64,000 nt of DNA from Thermoanaerobacter wiegelii Rt8.B1 (lineage in GTDB: Bacteria > Bacillota > Thermoanaerobacteria > Thermoanaerobacterales > Thermoanaerobacteraceae). Shown here piece by piece: positions 9,556-20,800 of the stretch (position 1 is the first letter of the stretch; the number at the start of each line of letters is the position of its first letter). A program made the translations under genes and the position numbers. Under the pieces are notes generated by a model. It made no database searches. It worked only from the letters and a program-made list of their open reading frames with translations, and was not told the DNA's origin. Location of the stretch: positions 1,404,501 through 1,468,500 of the forward strand of contig NC_015958.1 in the NCBI RefSeq assembly GCF_000147695.2, written 5' to 3'.

Positions 9556-10422
9556 TTAAAATAATTCCCTCATAAATCCTTTTCCATGGACTTCGGCTAC
9601 ATCTAATATAGAGATAAAAGCATTTTCATCTATTTGGTGTACAATAAGTTTAAGTTGTGGAAGCTGTGTTAAAGACACAATGGAATATAAAACCTTTTTG
9701 TTCTCTTTGGTATAAGCACCCTCTCCATGAAGCAAAGTAACCCCTCTTTTTAATGTAGTCATTATTTCTTTGCTCACTTCTTCTACTTTATCAGTAACCA
9801 CCAGCACCATTTTTTGTCTATTAAAACCTTTTATAGTTTTATCCACCATGTAGGAAGTAATGTACATTGAGACAAGAGTGTAAAGAGCACTGGTCAAACC
9901 AAAAAATATAGCTCCAATGGCTACGACAAAAAAGTTAACAATAAAAGAAATATGCCCAATTTCAAAATTATCATATTTCTTTTTTACAATTACAGAAATT
10001 ATATCTAAACCGCCAGTTGACCCGTGATTACTAAAAACTATTCCCATACCTAAACCATTTAACACTCCGCCGTATAAACTCAAAAGTAGTGGATCATTTA
10101 TATGTAATATATTTTTTATTGAATAAGTAAGCACCAAAAACAAAGAAAGTGATACAGTACCTATAATAGTAAAAATTGTAAACCTTAAGTTTACTTTTTT
10201 ATAGCTCAAAATTAAAAGTGGGATGTTTAGCAAAAATATAGTGTATCCTGCAGGAAACTTGGTTAAATACTGTATAATAAGTGCAATACCAGAGACTCCT
10301 CCACTTAAAAGTTTAGCATGAACAATAAACATGTTAATACCAATAGCAGACATTAAAGTCCCTATAAGAATAAAGAAAATATTTTTTATACTTTCCCTAT
10401 TAAAAAAACTTGTTATCTCCAA
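9556..10422 (-). CDS. YitT family membrane protein (DUF161/DUF2179)
   Basis: Integral membrane protein of unknown substrate. Residues from about 15 to 190 hold five or six hydrophobic segments, including GGVSGIALIIQ and GSTGGLDIISVIV, the paired YitT repeats. The soluble C-terminal DUF2179 domain contains VTLLHGEGAYTKENKKVLYSI. I place the start at the TTG at 10422 because AGAAGG lies 8 bases upstream; a GTG at 10431 is the alternative. It has its own short gap on each side and no evident partner gene. Confidence 0.88.
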   Translation of the reverse strand: MEITSFFNRESIKNIFFILIGTLMSAIGINMFIVHAKLLSGGVSGIALIIQYLTKFPAGYTIFLLNIPLLILSYKKVNLRFTIFTIIGTVSLSLFLVLTYSIKNILHINDPLLLSLYGGVLNGLGMGIVFSNHGSTGGLDIISVIVKKKYDNFEIGHISFIVNFFVVAIGAIFFGLTSALYTLVSMYITSYMVDKTIKGFNRQKMVLVVTDKVEEVSKEIMTTLKRGVTLLHGEGAYTKENKKVLYSIVSLTQLPQLKLIVHQIDENAFISILDVAEVHGKGFMRELF

Positions 10423-10485
10423 AGCTAACACCTTCTTATCACATTTGAGAATTAATTACTTTACATAAAATTTTTATTGTAATTT

Positions 10486-12018
10486 TTATTTATACCAATA
10501 TTTGCTATCAACAATTCTATACTGTAATGCTTCTGCTACATGCTCAAACTTAATATTTTCTGCACCTTCCAAATCAGCAATTGTACGAGCAACTTTTAAA
10601 ATTTTATTATATCCTCTTGCACTTAAATAAAACTTCTCGAAAGCCTCATTTAAAAATTTTTTAGTATCTTCATCAAGTTTGCAATATTTTTTTAACATAT
10701 TTCCTTTTAATTGAGAATTAAAGTATATACCAGTACCTTTATACCTTTTAAGTTGCATTTCTCGTGCTTTTATAACTCGTTCGCGAATTTCCTTAGAACT
10801 TTCCGATGGCGTTTCTTCTTCGAAATATTTATCTTTTTTAAGAGGTTTTACCTCCACATGTAAATCAATTCTATCTAACAAAGGTCCTGAAATTTTACTT
10901 TGGTATCTTCTTATTTCATTTACACTACAATGGCATTCGTGAGTATCATCGCCATAATAGCCACAAGGACAAGGATTCATAGCTAAAATTAAAATAAATT
11001 TACTTGGATAACTAAAGCTACCATTTACACGAGTAATTGTAACCACTTCATCTTCTAACGGCTGCCTTAAAACTTCTATTGCATCTTTTTTAAATTCAGG
11101 AATCTCATCTAAAAATAACACTCCATAGTGGGCAAGGGATACTTCCCCAGGCTTAGGATATTTTCCTCCCCCAACTAAAGCAACTGTAGAGATAGTATGA
11201 TGAGGAGCTCTAAAAGGTCGAGTAGTGATAAGAGGTGTACCTTTTGGAAGCAATCCTGCTATACTGTATATCTTGGTAACTTCTAAAGCCTCTTCAAAAC
11301 TTAACTGAGGAAGAATAGTAGGAAAACGCCTTGCCAACATAGTTTTACCCGCTCCAGGAGGGCCAATCATTAGCACATTGTGGCCTCCGGCAGCGGCAAT
11401 CTCAAGTACCCTTTTTGCATTTTCTTGTCCTTTTACTTCAGCAAAATCTACGTCGTATTCTACATTATCAAAAAAATTATTGATATCTAAAGTAAAAGAT
11501 TCTATTTCCCTATCTCCATTTAAAAATTCAACCACTTCTTTTAAATTTTTCATAGGATATACTTTTATCCCCTCAGCAACTGCCGCTTCATAAGCATTTT
11601 CATAAGGAACAACAATAGAGGATATACCTTTTTCCTTTGCCCCGATTACCATTGGCAGTATACCATTTACGCCTCTTAGACTTCCGTCCAAAGAAAGTTC
11701 ACCTACAAAGGCTATATCTTCCTTTTCCTCTTTTATCTCCTCTGTGCATTTTAAAATTCCTATTGCCAAAGGCAAATCAAAAGCAGTACCTTCTTTTTTA
11801 GTATCCGCTGGTGCTAAATTTACAGTAATTTTTTTGAGGGGAAATTCAAAGCCACTGTTTTTGATAGCAGACCTTACTCTGTCTCTTGCTTCCTTAACTT
11901 CTGTATCGCCCAAGCCCACAATATCAAAAGAAGGAATTCCTGTAGATAAATCTACCTCCACCTCTACCACATAGGCATTTATCCCTAAGACTGCCATACT
12001 TTTTACTTTAGAAAGCAT
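10486..12018 (-). CDS. YifB/ComM family Mg-chelatase-like AAA+ ATPase
   Basis: AAA+ ATPase with an N-terminal Lon-protease-like domain (residues 1-170) and a Mg-chelatase ATPase domain: Walker A GPPGAGKTML, Walker B GVLFLDEIPEF, and the cysteine-rich MNPCPCGYYGD motif. ComM homologues are hexameric helicases that promote branch migration in natural transformation. The ATG at 12018 (510 residues) is preferred over the longer frame because GGGGGAT precedes it and the protein then begins MLSKVKSMAVLG, as in the family. It starts 12 bases after rbgA. Confidence 0.93.
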   Translation of the reverse strand: MLSKVKSMAVLGINAYVVEVEVDLSTGIPSFDIVGLGDTEVKEARDRVRSAIKNSGFEFPLKKITVNLAPADTKKEGTAFDLPLAIGILKCTEEIKEEKEDIAFVGELSLDGSLRGVNGILPMVIGAKEKGISSIVVPYENAYEAAVAEGIKVYPMKNLKEVVEFLNGDREIESFTLDINNFFDNVEYDVDFAEVKGQENAKRVLEIAAAGGHNVLMIGPPGAGKTMLARRFPTILPQLSFEEALEVTKIYSIAGLLPKGTPLITTRPFRAPHHTISTVALVGGGKYPKPGEVSLAHYGVLFLDEIPEFKKDAIEVLRQPLEDEVVTITRVNGSFSYPSKFILILAMNPCPCGYYGDDTHECHCSVNEIRRYQSKISGPLLDRIDLHVEVKPLKKDKYFEEETPSESSKEIRERVIKAREMQLKRYKGTGIYFNSQLKGNMLKKYCKLDEDTKKFLNEAFEKFYLSARGYNKILKVARTIADLEGAENIKFEHVAEALQYRIVDSKYWYK

Positions 12019-12029
12019 AAAAATCCCCC

Positions 12030-12862
12030 TTATGGTCTTTCCAGAGAAATCTTCCCCAGTTTTCCCTTGCGAAAATCCTCCAGCAAAATATGAGAAGTTT
12101 TTAATGTATCTACTTCTCCACCTGCAATTAAACAACCTCTTTTTCTACCTATTTCTTTTAAAAGTTCAAAATCTTCATCTACTATTTTATCAATTTTATA
12201 GCGGGACATCAAATAATTGGGATAATACTTTTTTAAGATTGCTACTAAGTTTAATGCTATTTCTTCTATGTCCAATATTTCATCTTTTATAGCTCCAGTA
12301 ATTGCTAACATAACTCCTACTTTTTTATCGTCAAATTTTGGCCATAGTATGCCAGGAGTGTCCAAAAGGTCGAAATAAGGAGTTTTTATCCAATGCAAAG
12401 CCCTTGTAACCCCCGGCTTATCGCCAGTCTTTGCCCTTTTACTGCCAATTAATTTATTAATAAAAGTAGATTTACCGACATTTGGAACACCTACAATCAT
12501 TCCTCTCAGCCTTGGAATCATTCCTTTTTGCTTTTTTTTATCCAAAATATCTTGACAAACTCTCTGAGTTGCTTCATTTATCTCTTTAAGGCCAAATCCT
12601 GTAATTGAATTAACTTTTACCGCTTCTATTCCCTTTTCTTTAAAATATTCTATCCATAAATCCGTGATTACATCATCAGCCAAATCAGCTTTATTGAGAA
12701 GAATGATCCTTTTTTATTTTTTACAATATCATCAATATCTGGGTTTCTACTGCTTTTAGGTATTCTCGCATCTACTATTTCGTATACTACATCTACTAAC
12801 TTAAGGTTAGAAACTATCTCCTTTTTAGATTTTGCCATATGTCCAGGATACCACTGTATCAT
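12030..12862 (-). pseudogene. rbgA: Ribosome biogenesis GTPase RbgA (YlqF), one-base frameshift
   Basis: Circularly permuted GTPase needed for late 50S subunit assembly. The upstream frame (ATG at 12862, GGAGG 8 bases upstream) has [16 protein letters not shown] and [14 protein letters not shown]. The downstream frame has the P-loop GVPNVGKSTFINK, the G3 DTPG motif and the C-terminal RNA-binding domain. The G4 motif (NKAD) falls exactly at the junction and appears only if one base is added to the A6 run at 12710-12715 (T6 on the plus strand). The gene is essential in B. subtilis, so a sequencing undercall or slippage is more likely than true loss. Confidence 0.9.
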
Positions 12863-12882
12863 GTCTAATTCCTCCACATATT

Positions 12883-12909
12883 TAAAAAAGGGGTTTATAA
12901 CCCCTTTTT
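12883..12909 (-). terminator. Intrinsic terminator after rplS
   Basis: Stem AAAAAGGGGTT (12885-12895)/AACCCCTTTTT (12899-12909) with a three-base loop; its T tail on the minus strand overlaps the rplS stop region. It ends the ffh-rpsP-rplS unit and partly isolates rbgA. Confidence 0.8.
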
Positions 12910-13252
12910 ACATTAATTCCTTTATCTTTGTAGCAGCTTTTCCTACTCTCTTTCTCAAATAATACAATTTTGCTCTTCTGACTTTACCTCTCCTTATAAC
13001 CTCTATCTTTTCAATTCTTGGAGAGTGAAGTGGAAAAGTCCTTTCAACTCCAACGCCATAAGATACACGTCTTACAGTGAAAGTCTCTCTTAAACCTGAT
13101 CCACTCTTTTTAATTACTATCCCTTCAAAAGGCTGAATTCTTTCCCTATCTCCTTCAATAACCTTATAATGTACCCTTATAGTATCTCCTACATTAAAAG
13201 GAGTTAAGTCTTTTCTCATCTGCTGACTTTCAACTGCTTTTATTAAGTCCAT
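12908..13252 (-). CDS. rplS: 50S ribosomal protein L19
   Basis: Large-subunit protein at the 30S-50S interface. The start at 13252 gives [16 protein letters not shown] and 114 residues, the normal length, with GGAGGG upstream; eleven further upstream codons are unlike the family. Conserved [24 protein letters not shown] and the basic [10 protein letters not shown] tail are visible. Last gene of the rpsP-khpA-rimM-trmD-rplS run and followed directly by a terminator. Confidence 0.98.
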
Positions 13253-13274
13253 TATTTTTCCCTCCTTCCACCTT

Positions 13275-14003
13275 CTAAATGTCAAATCCTTTTTCTCTTA
13301 AAAACTTTTTATCTTCTTCAGTCAAAACAGCCTTTTTAAGCAAATCAGGCCGTTTTAAAAGAGTTATCTCTAAAGACTTTTGCCTTCGCCATTTAGCTAT
13401 TTCGGCATGATTACCACTTACTAAAATTTCTGGCACCTTCATACCTCTAAAAACTTCTGGCCTTGTATACTGTGGATATTCCAATAAATTATTAGCAAAG
13501 GATTCTTCTATAGCGCTTTGAGGGTGTGAAAGTACTCCTTCAATAAGTCTTGTTACAGCGTCAATGATAGCCATGGCGGCTATCTCTCCGCCTGTCAATA
13601 TAAAATCTCCTAAAGAAATTTCTTCATCAATAACAGAATAGACTCTTTCATCTATTCCTTCATAGTGTCCACACAAAAGGGCTATTCTTTCTAATTTAGA
13701 CATCTTAACCGCCATTTCCTGATTAAAAATTTTACCTTTAGGACCAAGGTAATATACAGGGATATTTCCTTGACTTTTTACAAATTCAATTGCATCAAAG
13801 AGAGGCTGAGGCATCATCACCATTCCTGGCCCGCCTCCATAAGGATAATCATCTACTCTTTTGTGTTTATCCTTTGAAAAATCTCTTATATTTATCAAAT
13901 TAACTTTTATTTTTCCTTTTTCAATAGCCCTTTTCAATATACTATAGGATAAAACACTATCAAACATTTCAGGAAATAGGGTTAAAACGTCAAAAATCAT
14001 CAT
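13275..14003 (-). CDS. trmD: tRNA (guanine-N1)-methyltransferase TrmD
   Basis: SPOUT methyltransferase that makes m1G37 in tRNAs and prevents +1 frameshifting. The trefoil-knot SAM site shows [13 protein letters not shown] (about 114-126) and [24 protein letters not shown] is also conserved. At 242 residues it has the normal length. It overlaps the rimM stop by 4 bases, which suggests translational coupling. Confidence 0.97.
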
Positions 14004-14503
14004 AGCCCCTCCAGAAGGTGGACCACCATTACTTTATTGTCAACATCAACTTTTTTGACCACTTCTTTTATAGCAGGAATTAGTATTTCCCTCTCCTCAG
14101 TTTTTATTACATACACATCATTTGCACCTGTCTTAAGTACCTCTACCAATGTACCCAGAAAACTTCCTTCTTCTGTATACACCTTCATCCCGACTAAATC
14201 TTTGATGAAATATTCATTTTCTTCTAACTCCAAAGCATTTTGAGAGTCAACTTTTAAAAAGGCCCCTTTTAATTTTTCTGCATCGCCTCTAGTATCAATT
14301 CCTTTTAATTTTACACAAACTCCTTTAGATATAATCTTGACATATTCAATGTCATATTTGTGGAGCCTTTGTTGGTCATCAAAAATCCATACATACTCAA
14401 GGTCATAAAACCTTTCGGGAACATTGGTAAGAGGATATACTTTAACTTCGCCCTTAATGCCATGGGCAGAAGTAACTTTTCCTACATTATAATAATCAGC
14501 CAT
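14000..14503 (-). CDS. rimM: Ribosome maturation factor RimM
   Basis: Binds S19 and assists assembly of the 30S head. The N-terminal barrel begins YYNVGKVTSAHGIKGEVKVYPLT, and the C-terminal PRC-barrel contains GTLVEVLKTGANDVYVIKT and EILIPAIKEVV. At 167 residues it is of family length. It is 8 bases downstream of khpA and overlaps trmD by 4 bases. Confidence 0.96.
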   Translation of the reverse strand: MADYYNVGKVTSAHGIKGEVKVYPLTNVPERFYDLEYVWIFDDQQRLHKYDIEYVKIISKGVCVKLKGIDTRGDAEKLKGAFLKVDSQNALELEENEYFIKDLVGMKVYTEEGSFLGTLVEVLKTGANDVYVIKTEEREILIPAIKEVVKKVDVDNKVMVVHLLEGL

Positions 14504-14511
14504 ACCACCAC

Positions 14512-14739
14512 CTAGATTATCTCAACAATCACACGTTTCTTTTCTTTTAAGGCAGCAGCTTTAACCAATGTGCGAATTGCTTGAGCAATCCTTCCCTGTT
14601 TCCCAATTACCTTTCCCATATCTTCGGGAGCAACTTTAAGCTCTATGATAACAGATTGCTGTCCTTCTATTTCATTGACTTCTACAGCATCAGGATTGTC
14701 AACTAACGCTTTGGCTATAGTTTTAACCAATTCTCCCAT
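14512..14739 (-). CDS. khpA: KH-domain RNA-binding protein KhpA (YlqC)
   Basis: Small single-KH-domain RNA-binding protein; in Gram-positive relatives KhpA pairs with KhpB (Jag) and binds many RNAs linked to cell division. Its 75 residues carry the KH GXXG loop as GKVIGKQGRIAQAIRTLV (about residues 38-55). Its place between rpsP and rimM is the standard one. Confidence 0.95.
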   Translation of the reverse strand: MGELVKTIAKALVDNPDAVEVNEIEGQQSVIIELKVAPEDMGKVIGKQGRIAQAIRTLVKAAALKEKKRVIVEII

Positions 14740-14764
14740 TATTACACCTCCTCACAAGAGAGGA

Positions 14765-15025
14765 TTATTGAGATGCACTATTGCCAATTATACCTTCTTT
14801 TTTAAATAGTGACTTTACAGTATCTGAAGGTTGGGCACCAACACTAAGCCACTTTTTAGCCTTTTCAACATCTATTTTTATTTCAGCAGGCTGGGCTATA
14901 GGATTGTAATATCCTATCTCATCAATAAACCTTCCATCTCTTGGTGACCTTGAATCTGCTACTACTATCCTGTAAAAAGGTCTTTTCTTAGCCCCAAACC
15001 TTTTTAATCTTATTCTGACTGCCAC
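14765..15025 (-). CDS. rpsP: 30S ribosomal protein S16
   Basis: Small-subunit protein of the 5' domain. The conserved start [20 protein letters not shown] and the segment [19 protein letters not shown] are diagnostic. At 86 residues it is of usual length. It follows ffh by 37 bases and precedes khpA in the conserved order. Confidence 0.98.
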   Translation of the reverse strand: MAVRIRLKRFGAKKRPFYRIVVADSRSPRDGRFIDEIGYYNPIAQPAEIKIDVEKAKKWLSVGAQPSDTVKSLFKKEGIIGNSASQ

Positions 15026-15062
15026 TTTCTCACCTCCTTCAAAAGTTGCCCACCTTCCGATA

Positions 15063-16403
15063 TCATCTAAAGAAAGGCAGCCTCATTTTACCTTTCTTTA
15101 GGTCTTTGTCAATATCAGCAAATTTCTTCATCATCTTTTTAGTTTCTTCAAACTGTTTTAAGAGGCTATTTACCTGTTGGATGGTGGTACCGCTGCCTTT
15201 GGCTATTCTTTTCTTTCTACTGCCATTTATAATAGAAGGGTTTTGCCTTTCTTCTTTAGTCATAGATTGAATAATGGCTTCTATCCTCTTTAAGTCTTTT
15301 TCAGAAATGTCTACATTTTTAAGCATGTTTTTGTTCATTCCAGGGATCATACTGAGAAGTTGGTCTAAAGGCCCCATATTTTTAAGACTCTGCAATTGTT
15401 CCAAGAAATCTTCCAATGTAAACTGTTTTGTTAAAAGCTTTTGACCTAACTCTTGTGCCTTTTTCTCATCAATTGCTGCTTGGGCCTTTTCAATTAAAGT
15501 CAAAACATCTCCCATTCCCAAAATACGAGAGGCCATTCTATCAGGATAAAAAGGCTCTAAATCTGTCAACTTTTCGCCTGCACCCACATATTTTATGGGT
15601 TTTTGTGTAACAGCCTTAATAGAAAGAGCTGCTCCACCCCTCGTATCTCCATCCAATTTTGTCAATATAACTCCTGTTATATCTAACCTTTCATTAAAGG
15701 AAGACGCTACATTCACTGCGTCTTGACCTGTCATCGCATCTACTACTAACAAAATTTCATCTGGTTGTACTGCTTTTTTTATATTTACAAGTTCCTCCAT
15801 TAATTCTTCATCTATGTGAAGCCTGCCCGCAGTATCTATGATAATTACGTCAGAGTTATGAGACCTTGCATAATCAATAGAAGCTTTTGCAATATCAACA
15901 GGGTTTACTTTGTCCCCCATTGTAAAAACTGGTACATTTACATTAGCTCCCACAACCTGTAACTGCTTTATGGCAGCCGGCCTGACGACGTCACAGGCTA
16001 CTAGTAGAGGATTTTTTCCCTGCTTCTTTAACAAGTTTGCCAATTTCCCACAAGCAGTGGTCTTTCCAGAACCTTGAAGTCCAACCATCATTATAACTGC
16101 AGGAACTTTATTCCCTATATTTAGCCGGCTTTGAGTAGACCCCATAAGGGCTATAAGCTCATCATTGACTATCTTTATCACCTGTTGCCCCGGGGTCAGG
16201 CTTTCCATCACTTCTTGCCCTAAAGCTTTTTCTGTAACAGAGTTTATAAAGTCTTTTACTACTTTAAAGTTGACATCCGCTTCTAAGAGGGCAACTTTTA
16301 CTTCCCTCATAGCTTCTTTTATATCTTTTTCTGTGAGTTTTCCTTTTCCTCTTAACTTTTTAAAGATTTCCTGCAGCCTTTCAGATAGGCTTTCAAAAGC
16401 CAT
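15063..16403 (-). CDS. ffh: Signal recognition particle protein Ffh
   Basis: GTPase of the signal recognition particle; binds signal peptides and 4.5S/scRNA and docks with FtsY. It has the N domain, then the G domain with [15 protein letters not shown] (P-loop, about 107-121), [13 protein letters not shown] and [14 protein letters not shown], then the methionine-rich M domain from about residue 295 ([11 protein letters not shown]). The length of 446 is normal. It follows ylxM by 13 bases, a pairing conserved across Firmicutes. Confidence 0.98.
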   Translation of the reverse strand: MAFESLSERLQEIFKKLRGKGKLTEKDIKEAMREVKVALLEADVNFKVVKDFINSVTEKALGQEVMESLTPGQQVIKIVNDELIALMGSTQSRLNIGNKVPAVIMMVGLQGSGKTTACGKLANLLKKQGKNPLLVACDVVRPAAIKQLQVVGANVNVPVFTMGDKVNPVDIAKASIDYARSHNSDVIIIDTAGRLHIDEELMEELVNIKKAVQPDEILLVVDAMTGQDAVNVASSFNERLDITGVILTKLDGDTRGGAALSIKAVTQKPIKYVGAGEKLTDLEPFYPDRMASRILGMGDVLTLIEKAQAAIDEKKAQELGQKLLTKQFTLEDFLEQLQSLKNMGPLDQLLSMIPGMNKNMLKNVDISEKDLKRIEAIIQSMTKEERQNPSIINGSRKKRIAKGSGTTIQQVNSLLKQFEETKKMMKKFADIDKDLKKGKMRLPFFR

Positions 16404-16416
16404 TAAAATTTACCTC

Positions 16417-16770
16417 CTACGGATTTAGCTTCTCTATTTCACGAGCTATCTCCTCAATAATTTTTAAAATTTCTGGGTCTCTTTCTCTTTGCCGTATTAT
16501 TTTAATGCCCTTTTCTATCTTATCCAGTTTATTCATTATTTCTTGATGTCTTTTTACCAATCCTAATTTTTCCTCAAAAAACTCTAACGAGCTTTCTGCT
16601 CTTTTTAAGGTATCATAAACCCCTTGCCGCGAGATATCCAAAAGTTCGGAAATTTCTCCAAGAGAATAATCATTTAAATAGTACATCTCAAAAATTTCTC
16701 TTTGCTTATCTGTAAGCAAAGCACCATAAAAATCATACAAAAGAGTCATAAATAAAAAATCATCATCCAC
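16417..16770 (-). CDS. ylxM: YlxM-family SRP-associated helix-turn-helix protein
   Basis: Small protein (117 residues) with a sigma70 region 4-like helix-turn-helix: LTDKQREIFEMYYLNDYSLGEISELLDISRQGVYDTLKRAE. In streptococci YlxM binds the SRP and modulates its GTPase activity. The charged C-terminal helix (about residues 85-117) is typical. It is the first gene after the strong promoter at 16810-16838 and drives into ffh. Confidence 0.93.
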   Translation of the reverse strand: MDDDFLFMTLLYDFYGALLTDKQREIFEMYYLNDYSLGEISELLDISRQGVYDTLKRAESSLEFFEEKLGLVKRHQEIMNKLDKIEKGIKIIRQRERDPEILKIIEEIAREIEKLNP

Positions 16771-16809
16771 AAAAATCCCACCCGTTAAGGTCCTAACCTT
16801 TACATTAAG

Positions 16810-16838
16810 ATTTTATATGAAGGGCTGCTTTTTGTCAA
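16810..16838 (-). promoter_or_regulatory. Strong sigma-A promoter for ylxM-ffh-rpsP operon
   Basis: TTGACA and TAAAAT on the minus strand, spacer 17 bases, 40 bases before the ylxM start. The -35 box is a perfect consensus. It sits in the ftsY-ylxM gap and would give high, ftsY-independent expression of the SRP and ribosomal genes. Confidence 0.8.
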
Positions 16839-16869
16839 GCTGTGTTTTTTCATTTTTTTACGATTTAAT

Positions 16870-17826
16870 TTACTGAAAAATAGCAGAAACGAAAGATTTT
16901 GCATCAAAAGCTTGCAAATCCTCTATTCCTTCCCCAATTCCTATATATCTTATAGGTACATTTAATTCTGATTTTATAGCTACCACAATTCCACCTTTTG
17001 CCGTTCCATCTAATTTGGTAAGTACAATACCGGTTATATCAGAAACTTCTTTAAATATTTTCGCCTGTTGAAGAGCATTTTGACCAGTTGTAGCATCTAA
17101 AACTAAAAAGGTTTCTACTCTCGCTTCAGGATATTCCCTATCTATAACTTTGCGTATTTTCCTCAATTCCTCCATCAGATTCTTTTTATTATGCAGTCTA
17201 CCTGCAGTATCACAAATAAGTATATCTATTCCCCTTGCTTTTGAGGCTTGAATGCCATCAAAAATAACAGAAGCTGGATCTGAGCCTTCTTGGTGTTTGA
17301 TAATTGGACAGTTAACTCTCTCTGCCCATATTTCTAACTGGTCAATAGCTGCAGCTCTAAAAGTATCACCTGCTGCTAGTATAACTTTTTTGCCTTCTTT
17401 TTTGTACAAATAAGCTAATTTTCCAATTGTAGTAGTCTTTCCTACTCCATTTACCCCTACTACCAATATCACCATAGGAGAAGTCAAGGTAAAAGGTTCT
17501 ACATCCTTTTGCAAAATTTCATAAACTTCTTCAGCTAAAAGTTTTTTTATTTGAGACGCATCATAAATCTTTCTTTCTTTTGCCTTTTGACGTATTCCTT
17601 CTATAATCTTAGAAGTAGTACTAATACCTATATCAGCTAAAATTAAAATCTCTTCTAATTCTTCCAAAAGTTCTTCGTCAATTTTTCTACCTATTGTAAC
17701 AATGCTATCTATTTTAGAAGTCAAATTTTCTCTTGTTTTTAAAAGTCCTTCTTTAATCTTTTGAAAAAAACCTTTTTTTTCAGCAGTTTCGGATTCTTTT
17801 TTAGATTTGTCAAAAAAATTAAGCAT
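16870..17826 (-). CDS. ftsY: Signal recognition particle receptor FtsY
   Basis: Membrane-associated GTPase that receives the SRP-ribosome complex. The 318 residues begin with a short basic/acidic A region and continue with the NG domain: GVNGVGKTTTIGKLA (about 132-146), DTAGRLHNKKNLMEEL and TKLDGTAKGGIVVAI. The first codons overlap the end of smc by 8 bases. The smc-ftsY coupling matches B. subtilis. Confidence 0.97.
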   Translation of the reverse strand: MLNFFDKSKKESETAEKKGFFQKIKEGLLKTRENLTSKIDSIVTIGRKIDEELLEELEEILILADIGISTTSKIIEGIRQKAKERKIYDASQIKKLLAEEVYEILQKDVEPFTLTSPMVILVVGVNGVGKTTTIGKLAYLYKKEGKKVILAAGDTFRAAAIDQLEIWAERVNCPIIKHQEGSDPASVIFDGIQASKARGIDILICDTAGRLHNKKNLMEELRKIRKVIDREYPEARVETFLVLDATTGQNALQQAKIFKEVSDITGIVLTKLDGTAKGGIVVAIKSELNVPIRYIGIGEGIEDLQAFDAKSFVSAIFQ

Positions 17827-20800
17827 GTTTTACCAAGCCTCCTATTTTGTCGTCAGTATTTAGTTTAAGGGATAACAATTTGGAAACTCCTTTTTCTTGC
17901 ATTGTTACACCGTATATCGCATCTGCCACCATCATTGTCCCTTTTCTGTGGCTTACAACTATAAACTGAGTATCTCTTGACAATTCTTTCAGAAACTCAG
18001 CAAATCTCTCCACATTTGCATCATCTAATGCTGCATCTATCTCATCCAATATACAAAAAGGAGTAGGTTTTATAATTAGCATTGCAAATAAAAGGGAAAT
18101 AGCAACTAATGCCTTTTCTCCTCCTGAAAGAAGAGAAAGGGTTTGCAATTTCTTTCCTGGGGGCTGTGCTTTAATTTCTATACCTGTTTCTAAAAGATTG
18201 TCTTCATCAGTAAGTATTAACTCTGCATTACCCCCTCCAAAAAGTCGCCTAAACGTCTCCTTAAATTGAATCTGTAGGATTTCAAAACCATCTTTAAATT
18301 TTGTTTTGATAATTTTATTTGCTTCTTCGATTACAGAAATCAAAGATTCCTTTGCCTTTATAATATCTTCCATCTGAGATTTTAAAAAATCATACCTTTC
18401 CTTTACCTCTTTATATTCTTCAATAGCATCTATATTCACATTACCTAATCCTTTTATAGCCTTTGCCAAATGATCTGCTCTTTGTCTTAATTTTGAAATC
18501 TCGCCTTCTTCAGCTTCTTCAAAAGCTCTGTCTAAGGTCAATTCATATTCTTCCCAAAGCCTATTTTTGATATTGTCAATCTCTATCTGGAATCTTTGCA
18601 TTTCCATTTCTACCTTATGAAATTCTTCATTAATATTAGTAAATTCTTGTTGTAAAATCGAAAATTTTTCTTTACGCTTTTGTAAATCCTCTTCTTCTTG
18701 GAAAATATTATCTTCTAAAGAAGAAATATCTTTTTGAATTTTTTTTACTTCTTGTTGTAATTTATATATTTCTCCTTGCAACTTTTCCATATCTAAACTC
18801 AAATTGACCTTTAAGCTTTCTATTTCTTTAATATTCTTTTCCTTCTCTACTATATTGTTTTTTTCTCTATCAAATTCTTGCCGTTTATCTTTTAAGTTAT
18901 GAAGTTCATTCTGGAGCTTTTGTTCGATTTTAGCGATTTCAATCTTCAAAGCAGTGATTTCTTTATCTAAAATTGCTAAATTTTCCTCTCCTTTATTGTT
19001 TTTTTCTTTAAAGCCATTGATCAAAGCATCCAATCGTTCTTTTTCTTTTTCTAAGCTTTCTAACTCTTTTAAAAACCGGTCAATTTCTTGTTGATAATTT
19101 CTAACATTTTCCTTTAATTCATCAATTTCTAAAGTATAATTTTCTAGTTGATTTAATAAATTTCCTATTTCTTTTTCTAATGAAATCATCCTTTGCTCAT
19201 TAGAAGTTATATTGTAGCTAATATCAGAAATTTCTTTGTTCAATAATTCTATTTGCTCCTCTTCATGAATTTTATCATTTATTTTTTGTCCAATTTCTTC
19301 CACCAATATTTCTTGTTGATTTTTTAAACTATCAATTTCTTTTTTCAGTTTAGTTATCTCTTCTTTTCTCTTAAAGATGCTTTGAATTTTAGGTTTTAAA
19401 CTGCCACCGGTTATTGCACCCCCTGGATTTATAACTTCTCCTTCTAATGTTACAATTTTATAAGCTTGATTATATTTTTTAGATAACCTCACTGCATTTT
19501 CAATGGTATCTACTATAATAACACGGCCTAACAAAAAATTAAAAATTTCTTCTAAATTATCGTTATACTTTATTAGCTTAGAAGCAACTCCAATTACGCC
19601 TTTCTCAGTCAAAATATTGCTTTCCTGTTGAGAAAGACCCCTCCCACGGATTAAATCAAGAGGCAAAAAAGTAGCTCTTCCTAAATCTTTTTGTTTTAAC
19701 CTTTCAATTATTTCCGCTACTCCCTCAGAAGATTTTATAACTATATTCTGTATACTTGAGCCTAATGCTACCTCAATTGCTGTGCTATAAGTATTTTCAA
19801 CCTCTAAAAGTTCCCCCACTACTCCTATTATATTTTCCTTAAAAGAAGGAATATTTTCAGAGAGTTTTAACAAGTTCCGCACAGTTCCACTATAGCCTTC
19901 GTAATTTTTATCCATCTCCTCTAAAATAGAAAGTCGTGACCTTTTTCTTTCAATTTCTTCTTTAATAACTTTTAAAGTATCTTCTCTCAAAATCAGCTCA
20001 TTATCAATTTTTTGTAAAGCTTGCTGTTTAGTAATCCTTTGCTGATTCTTTTTATCCAGTTCTTTTTGTAAAATTTGTAATTCTTCAACAATTTTATTTT
20101 TTTCTTTATCCAAAATTTCTATTCGATTTTGAATTTCCTCTATATGCTTTTTTAAATTTTGCTGCCTACTTATTGCCTCTTCCTTTAGAGAATTGTTCAA
20201 AGACAATTTTCCTTTCACGTCTGCTATGCTATTTAAAATTTCAATTATATCTTCCTTAGCTTTTTCAACTTCTTCTATCTCATTCTTTTGTTTCTTTTGC
20301 AAACTTACATATTCTTCTTGAAATTGTCTTAACTTTTCTTCCAATTCTTCCTTGTTTGCATGTAAAAGGGCTACATTAGACTCTATCCCTTTAAGTTCTT
20401 CCTTTAAAACTCTTTCCCGTTTTGCAGCTTTTTCTAACTCTTCTCTGTAAAGCTCTGTGGTTTCTTCCAAATTTCTAAGCTTCTCTATTATTAATTCCCT
20501 TTTTCCTGAGACTATCTCTATCTCTCTTAACTTATTGTGATATTCCTCTTTTTTACTGCCCAATTGCTGTTTTAAGTCATGAATTTCTTTTTCTTTATAT
20601 AACAAATTCTCCTCTTGATTGATTTTATGTATTTTTTTTACATTTAATTGATTTTTTAAGTTCTCATATTTTCCTTTTAAAGCATCGTACTGATTCATAG
20701 ACCTCTTTGCTAATTGAATATATAAACTTATATCTGCTTTCCTTTTTTCCTTGTGGAGTTTTAAAAACTCTTCTGCCTTGCTTTTTTGCGTTTCCAAAGT

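Noticed and set aside
12668..12877. Separate small protein of 69 codons upstream of rbgA
   Set aside because: It is the N-terminal part of RbgA (WYPGHMAK and [11 protein letters not shown] motifs), cut off by the frameshift.
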